Part shown: positions 1 through 17,925 of the stretch, in pieces
Layout of the letters: each line of letters begins with the position of its first letter
Position numbering within the stretch: the first letter of the stretch is position 1
Assembly: GCA_947034895.1 (NCBI GenBank)
Contig: OX344765.1
Location: 48,427,001-48,491,000, forward strand
Reading direction: 5' to 3'
Length of the DNA stretch: 64,000 nt
DNA from: Rhytidiadelphus loreus
Lineage: Eukaryota > Streptophyta > Bryopsida > Hypnales > Hylocomiaceae
Made by a program: the position numbers and the translations under genes
Notes under the pieces: generated by a model
Database searches by the model: none
What the model saw: only the letters and a program-made list of their open reading frames with translations
Told to the model about the DNA's origin: nothing

Positions 1-506
1 GGCTCTTGATGTTTCATAGATTTAGCAATCTGCTTTACTAGGTTGTTTGGGTTTTAAGGTGTGGTTTCCATTATTAAAAGGGAACATCATTTTTAGAGTT
101 AGTTTTGTCCCCACTATTGAGAGGATTCTGAAGCGCTATATATATGTTACTTGAATACCTACTGAATTGTTGAAGTCTGAAGGGAAGCTCCCAATCAAAA
201 CCTAGACTACCCTTGAACCATGAGTATTGCATCTACGATGTATCTCATGGAAGCATGTTTGATAGAACCTAAAAGCATCTCAAATCTTAGAAGTCACCTG
301 TTTGGATGACACTTGCATTGTGAATAGGTAATTTTGCAACCACAGAAAGGGGTCTCACACAAATGGGTTCCCTACCTTAGTGAGGGGTTTAGCATGGAAG
401 GCTGCTGGCTTAAGTAGGAGGTGAACGTTGACAGTCTCGAGTGGTAGGAGATTTCGACGAAGGCCATATATTCCTGATACTGAATGTGTGATTCTTGATT
501 CTCCAG

Positions 507-722
507 GTAGAGAAGGACATTGATAGGGACCGGTACATGTCTCCCGTTGAAGCTATGGAGTATGGCATTATTGATGGCGTTATTGACAAGGATGCGATCA
601 TTGCCATAAACGAACTGCCTGAAGTGTCAGAAAGAGTTAAACCCCGCAAGGAGAATTTAGCTGCCATGGAAAACCCACGGAAGTTCTTAACCCCTGAAAT
701 TTCTGATGACGAAATTTATTAG
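507..722 (+). CDS. CLPP4: ClpP4-like plastid Clp protease subunit, last exon (partial)
   Basis: This is the 3' terminal exon of a ClpP-family serine protease subunit, which would sit in the plastid stromal Clp core. The acceptor is CTCCAG just before it, and the exon runs 71 codons to TAG. The segment DRDRYMSPVEAMEYGIIDGV is the family's C-terminal core. By alignment to E. coli ClpP from memory, the second Asp of DRDRY (codon at 528-530) is the Asp of the Ser-His-Asp triad. The tail FLTPEISDDEIY matches what I recall of plant ClpP4, not ClpP3, ClpP5 or ClpR, so the symbol rests on that tail. The preceding 506 bases show no coding match and look like intron. The Ser and His exons and the transit peptide lie outside the window. 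Confidence 0.85.
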   Translation, partial: VEKDIDRDRYMSPVEAMEYGIIDGVIDKDAIIAINELPEVSERVKPRKENLAAMENPRKFLTPEISDDEIY

Positions 723-1030
723 CTTCTATTTATAAATACATTACATTTAGTCGATGTTGATTTTTTCCTCCCTATTCTCCCTCTTTGTTTCATGCATTTT
801 GTGCTGTTACCTTGAGAGGAGTCAGTTTTGCTGGATCAAAGCTCACGATATCAAATTGCAAGTCTCTCACCTGTGCTTGATGTAAGAACACCTTTTTTCT
901 GATTCTCCCTTCCTTCGGTAGATGCCTGGAGTGAAGGTTACTCTAGGAGCTGTCCGCCCGTATGAGTGTCATCTTGAGGTAGTGAGGAATGGAGAACATG
1001 AGCAGCTCAAGGCACTGATTTGAATTGGAG
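723..1030 (+). other. probable 3' UTR / downstream flank of the ClpP4-like gene
   Basis: This stretch follows the TAG stop and is T-rich, as expected of a plant 3' UTR. It contains a short open frame at 922-1023 (33 codons) preceded by a possible acceptor (TTCGGTAG). I could not match that frame to any family. It may be part of the untranslated tail or an unused alternative exon. Confidence 0.4.
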
Positions 1031-2158
1031 ATGTATGTAGAGATTTAACCTGTAGTAGTTTGCAAGTTATCATCGAATGACTTCGTGGCTGTATTTGGTG
1101 ATTTGGATAAGGTATACAAATCCAAAATCGCCCCCCCGCCCAGTTGCGACCCTCCTTTTGGGTCCAATTGCGCTCTGGTGCATCTCATGTATAGTAACGT
1201 GAAAATTGCAAGCGTTTTCATCTATAACAACTTCAATTGGATTTGGGGTTGAAAGGGTTGGAATTGGGTTGAGAAGTAGCAATTTTAATGAACTTCAATG
1301 AACATCACCGTGTGGTTTCTTTACATGGCAAATAGTTTCTTCACTATTCCACAATCTTAAGGGATGTTTTTGGATTTCCAGTGTAACCTTGTAGGGAGTT
1401 AAAAAGAACCACTTTAGAATCCAAATGAATAAGAATAGTACCCCCTAGGATCAACAATGGAAAGCTTATATGTTTTTGCTTTGACCACTTATAATGGGTC
1501 TATTTTTTTTTACTGAAAAATGAGTGAACCAAAATTAATGCTATAAATTTTTTGATTTGTTGTTCCATTGCACAAAGAAAATTGTAAATTTGGAGAGTTT
1601 AAATATGTGCAACGATCAAAGGGACAACAATGGGTCATCCTACTGTAAGGCATTTGGTTGTGAATGGATAGTGAAATTTTTCTTGGTGAATTATTACCAT
1701 AATCTTATCTAATTTCAAACAAGTTCCTTGTCTACTAGAAAAAGAAATGAAAAGAGAAAAGTGGATGAAGTCATCAAAAGCATCTATAAGAAATATGGGA
1801 TTTGTCAAGGTTTGGATGAAGTTTACAAGTAATTTTGTGAATGAGTGATGAATGGATGATCAAAATTGGATGATTTGTCTAACCTACTTGCATTCTCCGG
1901 TGCACAAAAAATTGTATAATAAGCAATGATCGTCCCCATGCTGGAAAGATATATTCATTGTAGAGGGAGAACGGCAAAATCTATCCCGATCTTGATGCAC
2001 ACAACATTGTATAATAAGCATGATCAAATTGGTAAATCCAATTCTTCATGGGCAATGGTCCTCCCCATGTTGGGAAGATATTACGGATTGCTACATAGCT
2101 GAGAGGGAATTATCAGTTAATTTAATTCAAGCCGGATTGGGCACGGCCCCTTCCCTCA
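1031..2158. other. intergenic region between ClpP4-like and PGM genes
   Basis: No gene is visible here. A block at about 1900-1990 recurs imperfectly at about 2005-2110. Both contain TTGTATAATAAGCA followed by a TCCCCATG stretch and GAAGATAT. This is a roughly 100-bp direct repeat in the distal promoter side of the phosphoglucomutase gene. Confidence 0.5.
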
Positions 2159-2254
2159 TTTTTTGTTTTTGTCTTGTTTTCAAGGCTGCGAAGGAGGACC
2201 CCTGCCTCATTGGAAAATCACCTCAGTCATTGAAAACAAGACAAAAACAAAAAA
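2159..2254. repeat. 25-bp perfect inverted repeat (hairpin) upstream of PGM
   Basis: The left arm at 2159-2183 and the right arm at 2230-2254 are perfect reverse complements, separated by 46 bases. The arm reads T6-G-T5-G-TCTTG-T4-CAA. It lies about 150 bases upstream of the CT-rich leader of the phosphoglucomutase gene. It could be a small foldback element or a structured promoter segment. Confidence 0.85.
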
Positions 2255-2391
2255 ATTCCCTGGGAATGGGTGCTTCTCCTAACTTAGAAAATCTGAAGGC
2301 AAAGCACTTCCCAGGCATGCTGCCTTCCTGGCCCGCCACGCGTCCGCCGCTCCTGCGCCCTCCCTCCCGTTCCCTGTCAGCACTAACTTAG

Positions 2392-2830
2392 CTCCTTCGA
2401 GCGCGCTCTCTCTCTCTCTCTCTGTCTCTGTCTCTCTCTCGGTGCTTTTGCATGATCGCCACCCTTCCTCCATTCCTCACAGCTCCACCACTTTGCATTC
2501 TCTCGCTGCCCCTGCTTCATCACAAGGTACCCACCCTTCGCCACCCACGCGCAGTCGCCCATCTTCTTTCCTGCGCAATTCGGAGGTGGGGTTTTCCTGG
2601 GTTCTGCCAATTGGCCCCATCGGAGGTGGGCGTTTAGATTAGGGCAGACCTTGGGATTCAGGCGTTTATGGCATTCTCTCTGTGATTGATATATACTGAT
2701 ATTCAAATAATATGGGGAGGAATGGAGGGAGGAGATGCATGCATGCATCGAATCTTTAATTTGGACTGGGCTGGATTCGTAATTGGAATTGATGCAGTGC
2801 AGTGGTGTTCTCCTGTGCAGAGTTGGAACG
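2392..2830 (+). promoter_or_regulatory. PGM 5' leader with CT-rich tract and probable leader intron
   Basis: A CT-dinucleotide tract at about 2405-2441 precedes the gene. No TATA box is visible upstream, which fits a TATA-less, Y-patch type plant core promoter for a housekeeping gene. A donor (CACAAG|GTACCC) at 2527 and an acceptor (CCTGTGCAG) ending at 2820 would remove an untranslated intron of about 294 bases. That would leave ten bases of second leader exon before the ATG at 2831. The intron is inferred from splice signals only. Confidence 0.6.
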
Positions 2831-9992
<7,162 letters not shown>

Positions 9993-10350
9993 AGTACTTG
10001 TACTTGTAATGGCAGGCCGAGAAAAGCGAGGCAGAGAAAGGCATATGCAACAGTAGGGGCACGGTATCTTGTTCTCACAGCCATAGCCTTTGTATTGAGT
10101 TTCGGTGTCACCTTCCCACCTGGAGGAAGTTTAGAGCTTTGCTTAGCAATCTATCCGTGTTTCTCCAGATACATATTGCCAATAGGGTGCAGCAACAACT
10201 TGTTTTTCGACGTTTTGTATTTCGTTGTTTCCCAAATTTTATATTTTCTTGTATTGACCTGGTTTTTGCAGTGCCTCCTTGGCGCACGTTCATCAATATG
10301 ATGATATTGATGAACTCTTCTGTTGTTAGCGAATAATTAGTGAAGTGTTT
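9993..10350 (+). other. PGM 3' UTR and end region
   Basis: Sequence after the TAG stop is T-rich, with several A/T-rich signals and a TTTTGTATTTC stretch typical of plant 3' ends. The exact poly(A) site cannot be set. The small open frames here are not related to known proteins. Confidence 0.5.
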
Positions 10351-10439
10351 GAGCAGGACTGTTCACTTGCTCTAATTCTCAATCATTTGAAGAGTCGTTG
10401 CCCTTTACCCCTAATGTGTTTTGTATTTGGGCACTTCAT

Positions 10440-13380
10440 GCTCAATGTAAGTCTATATGTTTTCACTTGGGGAAAAAAAGAAAAGAAAAGGTCAACTCCA
10501 ATTTGAAAGATGGGCTAGTGTGACGGAAGGAGGTGTGTGTTGCAAATGGCTCAACTATCTAAAGGTACATTGGATGTTACATTGGACGTTATTATTGACA
10601 TAAAAACACAAGTTGTTTTATTGAATGTTCGTTAAAATCCATCACAAAAAATGAAGAAAACGTCACACAAAATATGGGTTTCTTATAGTGATAGTTAGGT
10701 AGCCTATAGTAGCAAGCACCCCACCAACACCTAGGTTTGAAGTCATGACCACCTCACTAGTATGCCAAAGTTATAGTTTGTAAGTGTCTTTTGATTTGGA
10801 TATTACATTGAAATTTTTTTGAGTTGGAGAAGTGCTATTGTATCCTAGTTTATCTAACAAATGAGGTTAAAGTTTACATCATAGTCAAAGAAGGCATTAG
10901 TTTTTAGAGCTTTAATTTTTCAATTCAATTTTTTTTTAGGTTTTGTAATTTTCAATGAGAGATGGCTCCTTATTTGAGTAGATATTAGAGGAGGTTGGAT
11001 GGGTTGATTTCAAGACAAAGTTAATCCCCAATCAAGTGAAGGAAACAATGGCCAACAACAAGATCATGTATTTTGAGGATTTGAATGGTTGGATATTTGG
11101 AGTTACATATAACTTGGTTCAAATTGCGTGCTTAAACATTTGCGTGGCCTAAAGAATTCTACAACTTTAAGCATTATAATCTTTGATCTACAAAACCAAT
11201 CATGTTGAATTTTCTAGCTTTCATTTGAAATCAATCTAAGTACTGGATAGTACAATTTCTTATTCTACAATCACAAATTAAAGTTGAAATATTTTCCATT
11301 TTCAAAGGGTGTCCTTGTGACAACCATAAACTCTTATTTCATTAATCTTCTTTACACCTGAACAACATTTCTATTGAAAATTGAACTTACAAAATATAAA
11401 TGCTATGTCCAAATTCTTTATTGATTATAATTTATCTTGTTCTAAGATTTTGTCTAAGAAGCTCCATATCTACATTCTCCACTCTACTACTTTTGCAATG
11501 AATTTTCGATCAAAAATAGATATGAAGCTTCTTAAACAAAATTTCTCATGTAAAATGCAACTTAGATCAATAATTTAATGATGACTTTCAAAGAAAAGTT
11601 GCAAAATGTGATCCATGGATCACATCCATATGGTTAGATAGATCATTTGCTAAACTAACCAATATTTTTTAATAAATTTTGAAACAAAAAAATTGAATTT
11701 TTTTTCTTCTTAAATTGATTATTGATTGAGTATTTGTAATTTCCAAAAAAAATTAGATTTTGAGGCCAAACATAGTTGTGCCTTTTGAACTATAGAATAT
11801 TTTCAAAAGACAAGTTCTAAAAATCTATGCTGTACAAATGTAAAAGAACTAGCATGAGAACATATTAATATTTAGAAGGATGAAAAAAAAAAAAGTCTCT
11901 ATGTGCTTGGGACATATTTGCATTCATCCATTGTTCAAAATTTGAATGTTTGGTCTTTTAGGGGTTAGGTTTTGTCTTGACCATCAATTTACTCACATAA
12001 AATTGAAACCATCATGAAGCTCGAGGAAGACAATTTTAACTATAGAAAATATAATTGTTCATTTTTTATTTTGATTCTACAAGGAAATACATCTTTAAAG
12101 GTTATGAAATTAGCCTTTAAGAGAGCCAATATCCAATACTTGGATTAAGAATGTTTTCAAGAGCTTATTACCAAAGCTACATGAAACAAATGAAGCTCAT
12201 TCCAATATGTTGTAAAAAAGATTTTTGTCTACTCTTCAATAATGTGACTAGCTTAATCATTTGATGCTTTATGATACTCCATATTAATTATTTTGTGGAA
12301 GAAGTTAAGTTAGTTCTTGTTGAGATTGGCACATCAAAAAACTTGCAAACTTGATGAATTTTGTGTCTACAATCTTCTCAAGCAAAGATAATTGTCCTTT
12401 TAAAGTCCCTAGGGTCTTTGCTAAGAAAATTTTCTTTTGACCATTTGACTAAGGTAACTACATCTAAAATCATCATCTTCCTAAAATTGACATCTATAGA
12501 CTTTTGCCTAAAATGTACTCTCACTATTTACGAAAGGGCCTAGTGTTAGTTCTACAAACATCAATCTTCAACACTTTCAAAATTCATAGTATATTCAGAT
12601 GGTGTCCAAAAAATGCATTCTAAAAGAATCTAGAATCTCCTTTTAACTACCAATAAAACCCCACAAAACTCTTTCAACACACTATAATAGTACAACCATG
12701 CTTAATTGTTTACTCTATTGGTTTAAAATGTACTTACCTAAACCTTAGAAGGTTGCGACCTCAGTGATAGGTACTCACTCAAATATGATTCAATTTTTGG
12801 ATGAATAGGTAGCCTACAAATTTGGGCCATTCAAAATTTGTATATGTAATTAAAGGGCTCAAGAATTGGATCCTATGTATTGTGTTTAGCATAATTACCA
12901 CATTTTGTACAATTGGGTTACTGGTGGCTAGATGAAAAATTGGTCCGATCCTAAGGTTTCATTGGGTGAAATTCTCAAATCTCCATTAGTTGGAGCAAAA
13001 GTTAGAGTTCTAATTTGACTTGTTTCTGTTAACTATTGTTGCTTGTATTCTGATGCATTCTTGCTATGCAATTCATGTCTTGAAAAATCCTATGTTGAAT
13101 TGTCAAAAAATGTGCCTTCTTGGTGATCTAGATGTCTTTGAACTTATCGAAGTACGTAGGTGATTGCAAGTAGGTTGGGCATAAGAGTTCTCTATTCCTC
13201 ATGTTGGCAACCACAATTGCAATGCTTCTATTTGGATGACCTTGGCTCTTTGATTTTGAATTGAGTAAATTTATCATCATAGAATTCCAAAGTTTTGACT
13301 TGTTTTCTCCACATTTGGAAGCGAACATAAGTGATGTTTAGGGTTTTTTAGAGCACTAGTTGTTCTTTGCATTACAAAAA
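10440..13380. other. AT-rich gene-free region with an old duplicated block
   Basis: No gene is visible. The stretch at about 11590-12560 is similar to 37030-39500 in the same orientation. For example, the words around GTGATCCATGGATCACATCCATATGGTTAGATAGATC recur at 37060, and GGTTATGAAATTAGCC recurs at 39067. A more diverged copy of the first block starts near 30165. It therefore belongs to a dispersed repeat or to the outer part of the segmental duplication that carries the DUF220 genes. Confidence 0.6.
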
Positions 13381-13382
13381 AA

Positions 13383-13645
13383 TTGAGCCCCAAACAAGGC
13401 CGTTTAACTTTCAGCTCTTAGTGCAAGTACAGGGAAAAAAATTAATTAATTTTTTAATAATAACTTTTTGGAAAAAATAAAATAAAATAAAAATATATTT
13501 TTGAAATTGCCAAACTGACGTGGCACTACTGCCACGTCAATTCCTAGAAAAAAACTATTTACTTATTTATTTTTAAAGTTTTAATAATCTTTTAAGTCTA
13601 ATGCACCAACTGCTGGGTTGTCTTGCGGCCTTGTTTTGGTCTCAA
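13383..13645. mobile_element. MITE-like element, family 1, copy 1
   Basis: The terminal inverted repeats at 13383-13402 and 13626-13645 match at 18 of 20 positions, and the core is AAACAAGGCCG. The element is 263 bp and AT-rich inside. It has a perfect central palindrome TGACGTGGCA/TGCCACGTCA (13516-13539) with a 4-base loop. It has no coding capacity. The related copies are 13871-14137 and 23832-24093. Target duplication is not clear. Confidence 0.7.
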
Positions 13646-13870
13646 ATTTCTTGTAATGTTTCACACCCTAGATATTTTTTCAATTTTGCCTTGACTTAGT
13701 GGCAATAGTGTTAATGCTATAAACCACAATGAGAATTTCTTGTACTTTGTGTCCACAAGCTTGTATTTGTGAACACACATATACTATACATTTTTTCCAA
13801 GCATAATAAATGAATGATGTTTATAATAGTTGCAGTTGTTATACTTTGTTATAACATGCAATACAAGAAT

Positions 13871-14137
13871 TTTGAGGCCTACAGAGGGTCATTAACTTCT
13901 AATTTTGGGCAACCCCGGAGTGCAGATACAAAAAAATAAAATATAAAAAATTTAGTGTGTTTTTTTTCAAAAAAATATATTAAAAAAAATTATAATTTAA
14001 AAAATTGTCAATCCAATGTATTGTTGGCGTGGTAGTATTAGTGCCACGTCAGCTTCCAAATAAAAAATATAAAAAATATTTTTTTTTTGTAATTGCACCA
14101 TTGCCTCCAAAACTTGCAGCCTTGTTTTGGCCTGAAA
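13871..14137. mobile_element. MITE-like element, family 1, copy 2 (degenerate)
   Basis: It is about the same length as the neighbouring copy and has the same order of parts: a weak terminal repeat (TTTGAGGCC... and its imperfect complement near 14117-14137), an AT-rich arm, and a central imperfect palindrome GGCGTGGTA...GTGCCACGTC at about 14025-14051. The ends match at roughly 14 of 20 positions, so it is older or more damaged. Confidence 0.5.
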
Positions 14138-14139
14138 TT

Positions 14140-16430
14140 TTTCCTAATGTTTGTTGTGTCCTTATGTTCTTGCATGTTTGATTTACATGATGCTTTCAAA
14201 TTTTTTGTGCAAGGAACTTTGCTTAAACAATGTGGATTTCAAAGTTCATTGCCTATTTGTTGAAGGTAAACTCCTTGAAACAATCTTGGGTTCAATTGTA
14301 TAGGAAGAAAAGTGGAATTCTATTCACATCTAACCAAAGTTGTTTCATATTATTGAGACATTTGAGATTTAAGTTACAAATTTCTGAAGTTGAATCATAG
14401 TGATCACAGAAATGTACATCCCTCGTACATTGAAGAAAACAAAAGATAAAATCTCTATCATGATTACACATTGCTAAAAAGCAAACCACAATAGATGCAT
14501 ACCAATGAATTGAATTCTATGCATGTTTGTTTGTATTTTTTTTAACACTTTTACTTTTGTCTTGCCTTTCAATTCAATTTTTTTCCTTATAAATAATGTA
14601 GTTTACAAAAAATTTGCATTGATATGGGAAATATAAGTAATGATAGGGTGCCATAACATAAGTCATTTTTTTGAGTTAAGTAATCATAGAGGCCCTTCTA
14701 TTTCTACCTTGGAGGTAAATAGACCCCTAAAAAATACCCCATTGATGCATGTGGTGCACCAAATCTACATAGTGTCCCCCCTTGTAGTGTAATATGGCTA
14801 TTTATTCTTGATGTGATTTTTAGCCATAAATAGATATTTATTGAATTTGAGTCCAACTAATGAAATGAATCTTATCAAGTGTAGTTTCTACTCCAATTCA
14901 AAATTTTCAAAATTTCATAAATTTCAATAATTTCAATAATATGAACTTTGGGCTTATAACCATGGTTTGCTAATTTTCTAATTTTAAAGTGACATTGTAA
15001 CTTTGGTTTATACCATGATGTTATGCACTTATTGCACTATATATAATATCCATCTATGGTGAAAATTTCAAAAAAAATTGAGTATATTTGGTATTTGGTA
15101 TGAATTTTATTTTCTTATTTAAAAGTTCACAATAATTTTAAATCCCCCCTTCCCTCCCTCCAAACTGAAAATTTTATGACTTTTAGTAGATATGTGATTT
15201 CATCTTTGAAAAATAAATATAAATTTTTTCATTCATATCTAGTTGCAAAATCCAAAATGGCAGCAAATAGAGTGATGGACAATGAAGCTTGAAATCAGTG
15301 GTCATGGACTTGTTTTTCTAGGATTAAAGTTTGTACAATTGAAGCCTCTTGAAACTTTTATCCTCTCAAAGTCCTCAATTGGCTCATAGCTAGTGGAATT
15401 GGAAAATCGATAGCTAGTGGAATTGGAAAAAAACTGGTTGCATTTTGAAATCAAAAGATACAAAACTGAAAGGAAATTTGTAGGGCCGGAGATCAACTAG
15501 TGCAACCGAAAAATTAGAAGATATTCTATTGCCTTCTTTGAATACTTGGGGGATCTTGACTGCCAAAGGCAAATTTTCACTAGCTAATATACGGCAAGAC
15601 AAGGGATAATATGAGGGTATCAACCTCCTAGAGTTGCAAATAGAAAATGAAACATTATTATTAAAAAACATGAAGCAGGAGGGTAGTATTATGCAATTGA
15701 CTTTAGAAGGATCATACAAAGACTTTGACAACATTCTAGATGATGCCATTGTCTTGTAGAAGAATTCTTCTAAATTTTGTCACTTATGTATCAATCCTGA
15801 GCAATATCTTAATAGGGCAACAAAAGAACAATGACAATTGAAGAAGGTGATTCTTGAACTCTTTTGATTTCATGCAAACTTTTCATTAACTATCCTCAAC
15901 TCCATCTTGCATGGGTTGGAAGGATCTTTGGCCTTCAAATGGTGAAGGGCTTTACTAGGTTCAATTCCTACCAAGGATGCAAGATTAGTGAATACTTTTA
16001 GTTTGGAATTGTTTTTTTTACATTGCAAAATTTTTGCAATTTAGTTGGTACCAATTTCAATTTAGAGGACATTGGCCAATGAAAAATTGATGTAATTGCA
16101 AGGAAAAAATCAATACTTTTTGTGATTAACCCATAAACAACATTAAAGACATTTTCTGGCCGATGAATGACAAAGAATCTCTCCATGTGGGACAAAAGTG
16201 CAACTATTCATCCTCCAAATTTTGTATGAAAAGGGAATGTCTTCTACAATAGTTTGACTTCCAATGAGCGCTTCTAAACCAACAATTCACACGGCCAAAA
16301 CATATGATTTCCGGAGTGACCAGCTCGTCGTTCAAGGGTTAAGAGGATGCAGTCGGTGACCATTGAAAAAAAACCGGTCCATTTTTGTGGAAGGAAGGAG
16401 GAAATCAGCTGGAGGACTTCAGTTCCAAAA
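14140..16430. other. AT-rich gene-free region upstream of DUF220 copy A
   Basis: No gene is supported. The block at about 14800-15320 is a dispersed repeat. It recurs in the same orientation at 46500-47000 and inverted at about 39545-39960. Shared words include AAATAAATATAAATTTTTTC and CCATGGTTTG. Open frames on the minus strand at 15414-15749 and elsewhere match nothing recognisable. Confidence 0.55.
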
Positions 16431-16566
16431 ATTTCCCGAACACTGTAGCCGGCTGTTGCTCCGCCTCAACGTCCAACGAGCCTCTTCCCTTTCTGTTCAC
16501 CATGCGACCCGCTTTGCTCTTCCAGGCCCACGAGAGGACGGCAGAGTGGCAGGCCTCCACATCCAA

Positions 16567-16753
16567 AATTGCTTGCTTGCAGCTGACTGGACAATTGCTT
16601 GCCTGCAGCTGACGAGACAACTGCTGGCTTGCAACTGACTGGACAATTGCTTGCTTGCAGCTGACTAGACAACTGCTTGCCTGCAACTGACTGGATCAGA
16701 CAATTGCTTGCTTGCAGCTGACTAGACAACTGCTGGCTTGCAGCTGATTAGAC
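16567..16753 (+). repeat. 26-bp minisatellite, seven units, only in copy A
   Basis: Seven units of about 26 bases (AATTGCTTGCTTGCAGCTGA followed by CTGGAC) run head to tail. Unit 5 has a 5-base insertion. The matching place in copy B (near 41078-41095) holds a single ATTGCTTGCA remnant. The repeat therefore expanded in A after the duplication or was lost from B. It lies about 0.8 kb upstream of the TATA-like box of the gene. Confidence 0.9.
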
Positions 16754-17571
16754 CGAGTTGGGGGAATACGCTATAAGTCAGTGCGATGTTCGCAGTTGCC
16801 AGCCTTCTCGCACAGATCGCTGGACCACTGCAATCAACGGGGATTATATTCAGCTGGGGAGGGAGCGAGCTTCACGAATCCATCGAGAGTAATCACTTAG
16901 AACTTCACTTCGCTTCGGAGGAGGACTGGAAGAGAGAAACGAGCTCTGGTGAAGAGAGATTGCGCCAGGAGACGTCCGCCACAGTTGTGGTAACTACGAA
17001 CTCAAGGTATGTGACGAATGTTGGTTTGGCTGGGGGTGAGGTGGGGGTGGATATATGATGCATGCATGAATGCCCTGACACTGGGAAGGAAGGAGAAGGA
17101 TATGTGCAATTAATCTGCACAAGAATTCTCACCGGAATTGCATGCTTGGGTTTCGTATAGTAGTGCATGAGTAAGGTAAGGAACCTAGGTAGCTCTAGAG
17201 TCTTGGGAGTTGGTTTCGGGGAGAACGGAGTGGCGAAGAAGGGAGCTCTCACACTAGCCTAACTACTCTTCAGGAAACGAGCACGAATGTGACGCTTTGC
17301 AGTGAAATGTGCAAAACAGGGACAGCAGTCGAGAGTTTGGCATTTCAGGGAGGGTGAGCTAGGGACGAGGTGGGACTCAAAGCTGGACCTTAGATGTGGG
17401 AAATGGGACCAATTGGGCTGCGCAAAGCAGCAAAGACGGGACTCTGTTCACATCTAAGCTTTTCTTGCATGTTCTCAACGAGGATGCTGTAATCTTGTGA
17501 GATCGGACAGGAAAGAAAGCAGATCTTCCGAAACTGAGTGTCGCGAAAGAATTTGGAAGGAGAGGAGCGGG

Positions 17572-17578
17572 TATATAT
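17572..17578 (+). promoter_or_regulatory. candidate TATA box of DUF220 copy A
   Basis: TATATAT in the context GAGCGGGTATATATCCATGG is kept base for base in copy B at 41899. It lies 348 bases upstream of the gene's ATG. If used, it implies a leader of roughly 320 bases that has several upstream ATGs. Confidence 0.4.
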
Positions 17579-17925
17579 CCATGGCTTCTAATCTAGCTCC
17601 TCTCAGCTCCGGAAATGGTGGCGTCCCACTTCCTAATGCCAAAATCTCAGGGGAACACATAGCGGTGTTCACAGTGGGAGTTACCCTTTCAGGGATTTTT
17701 CCTAGTTTACACGTTGCCGTTGACTCGTAGAGATAATATTCTGGAAAACCATGTCCTGATTTGCAATCAAAAGGTGCCACATCCATTTGTAATTCGGACA
17801 CGAAAACAATGACATCCTCCATGATTGATGTCAGTACTGTCAAGTGTGTGTTTTGGGATTACGTGCGAAGTACTTGCGCTGATCGATGCGGAAGACCGTG
17901 TGGGTTGCGTAGACAGATTTGAAGG

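Noticed and set aside
2020..2391. 123-codon plus-strand open frame upstream of PGM
   Set aside because: It runs straight through both arms of the perfect hairpin and matches no family.
16405..16729. Minus-strand open frames with a repeated Cys/Gln-rich peptide
   Set aside because: They are translations of the 26-bp minisatellite. The array is absent from the duplicate copy, and no promoter or family supports a protein.
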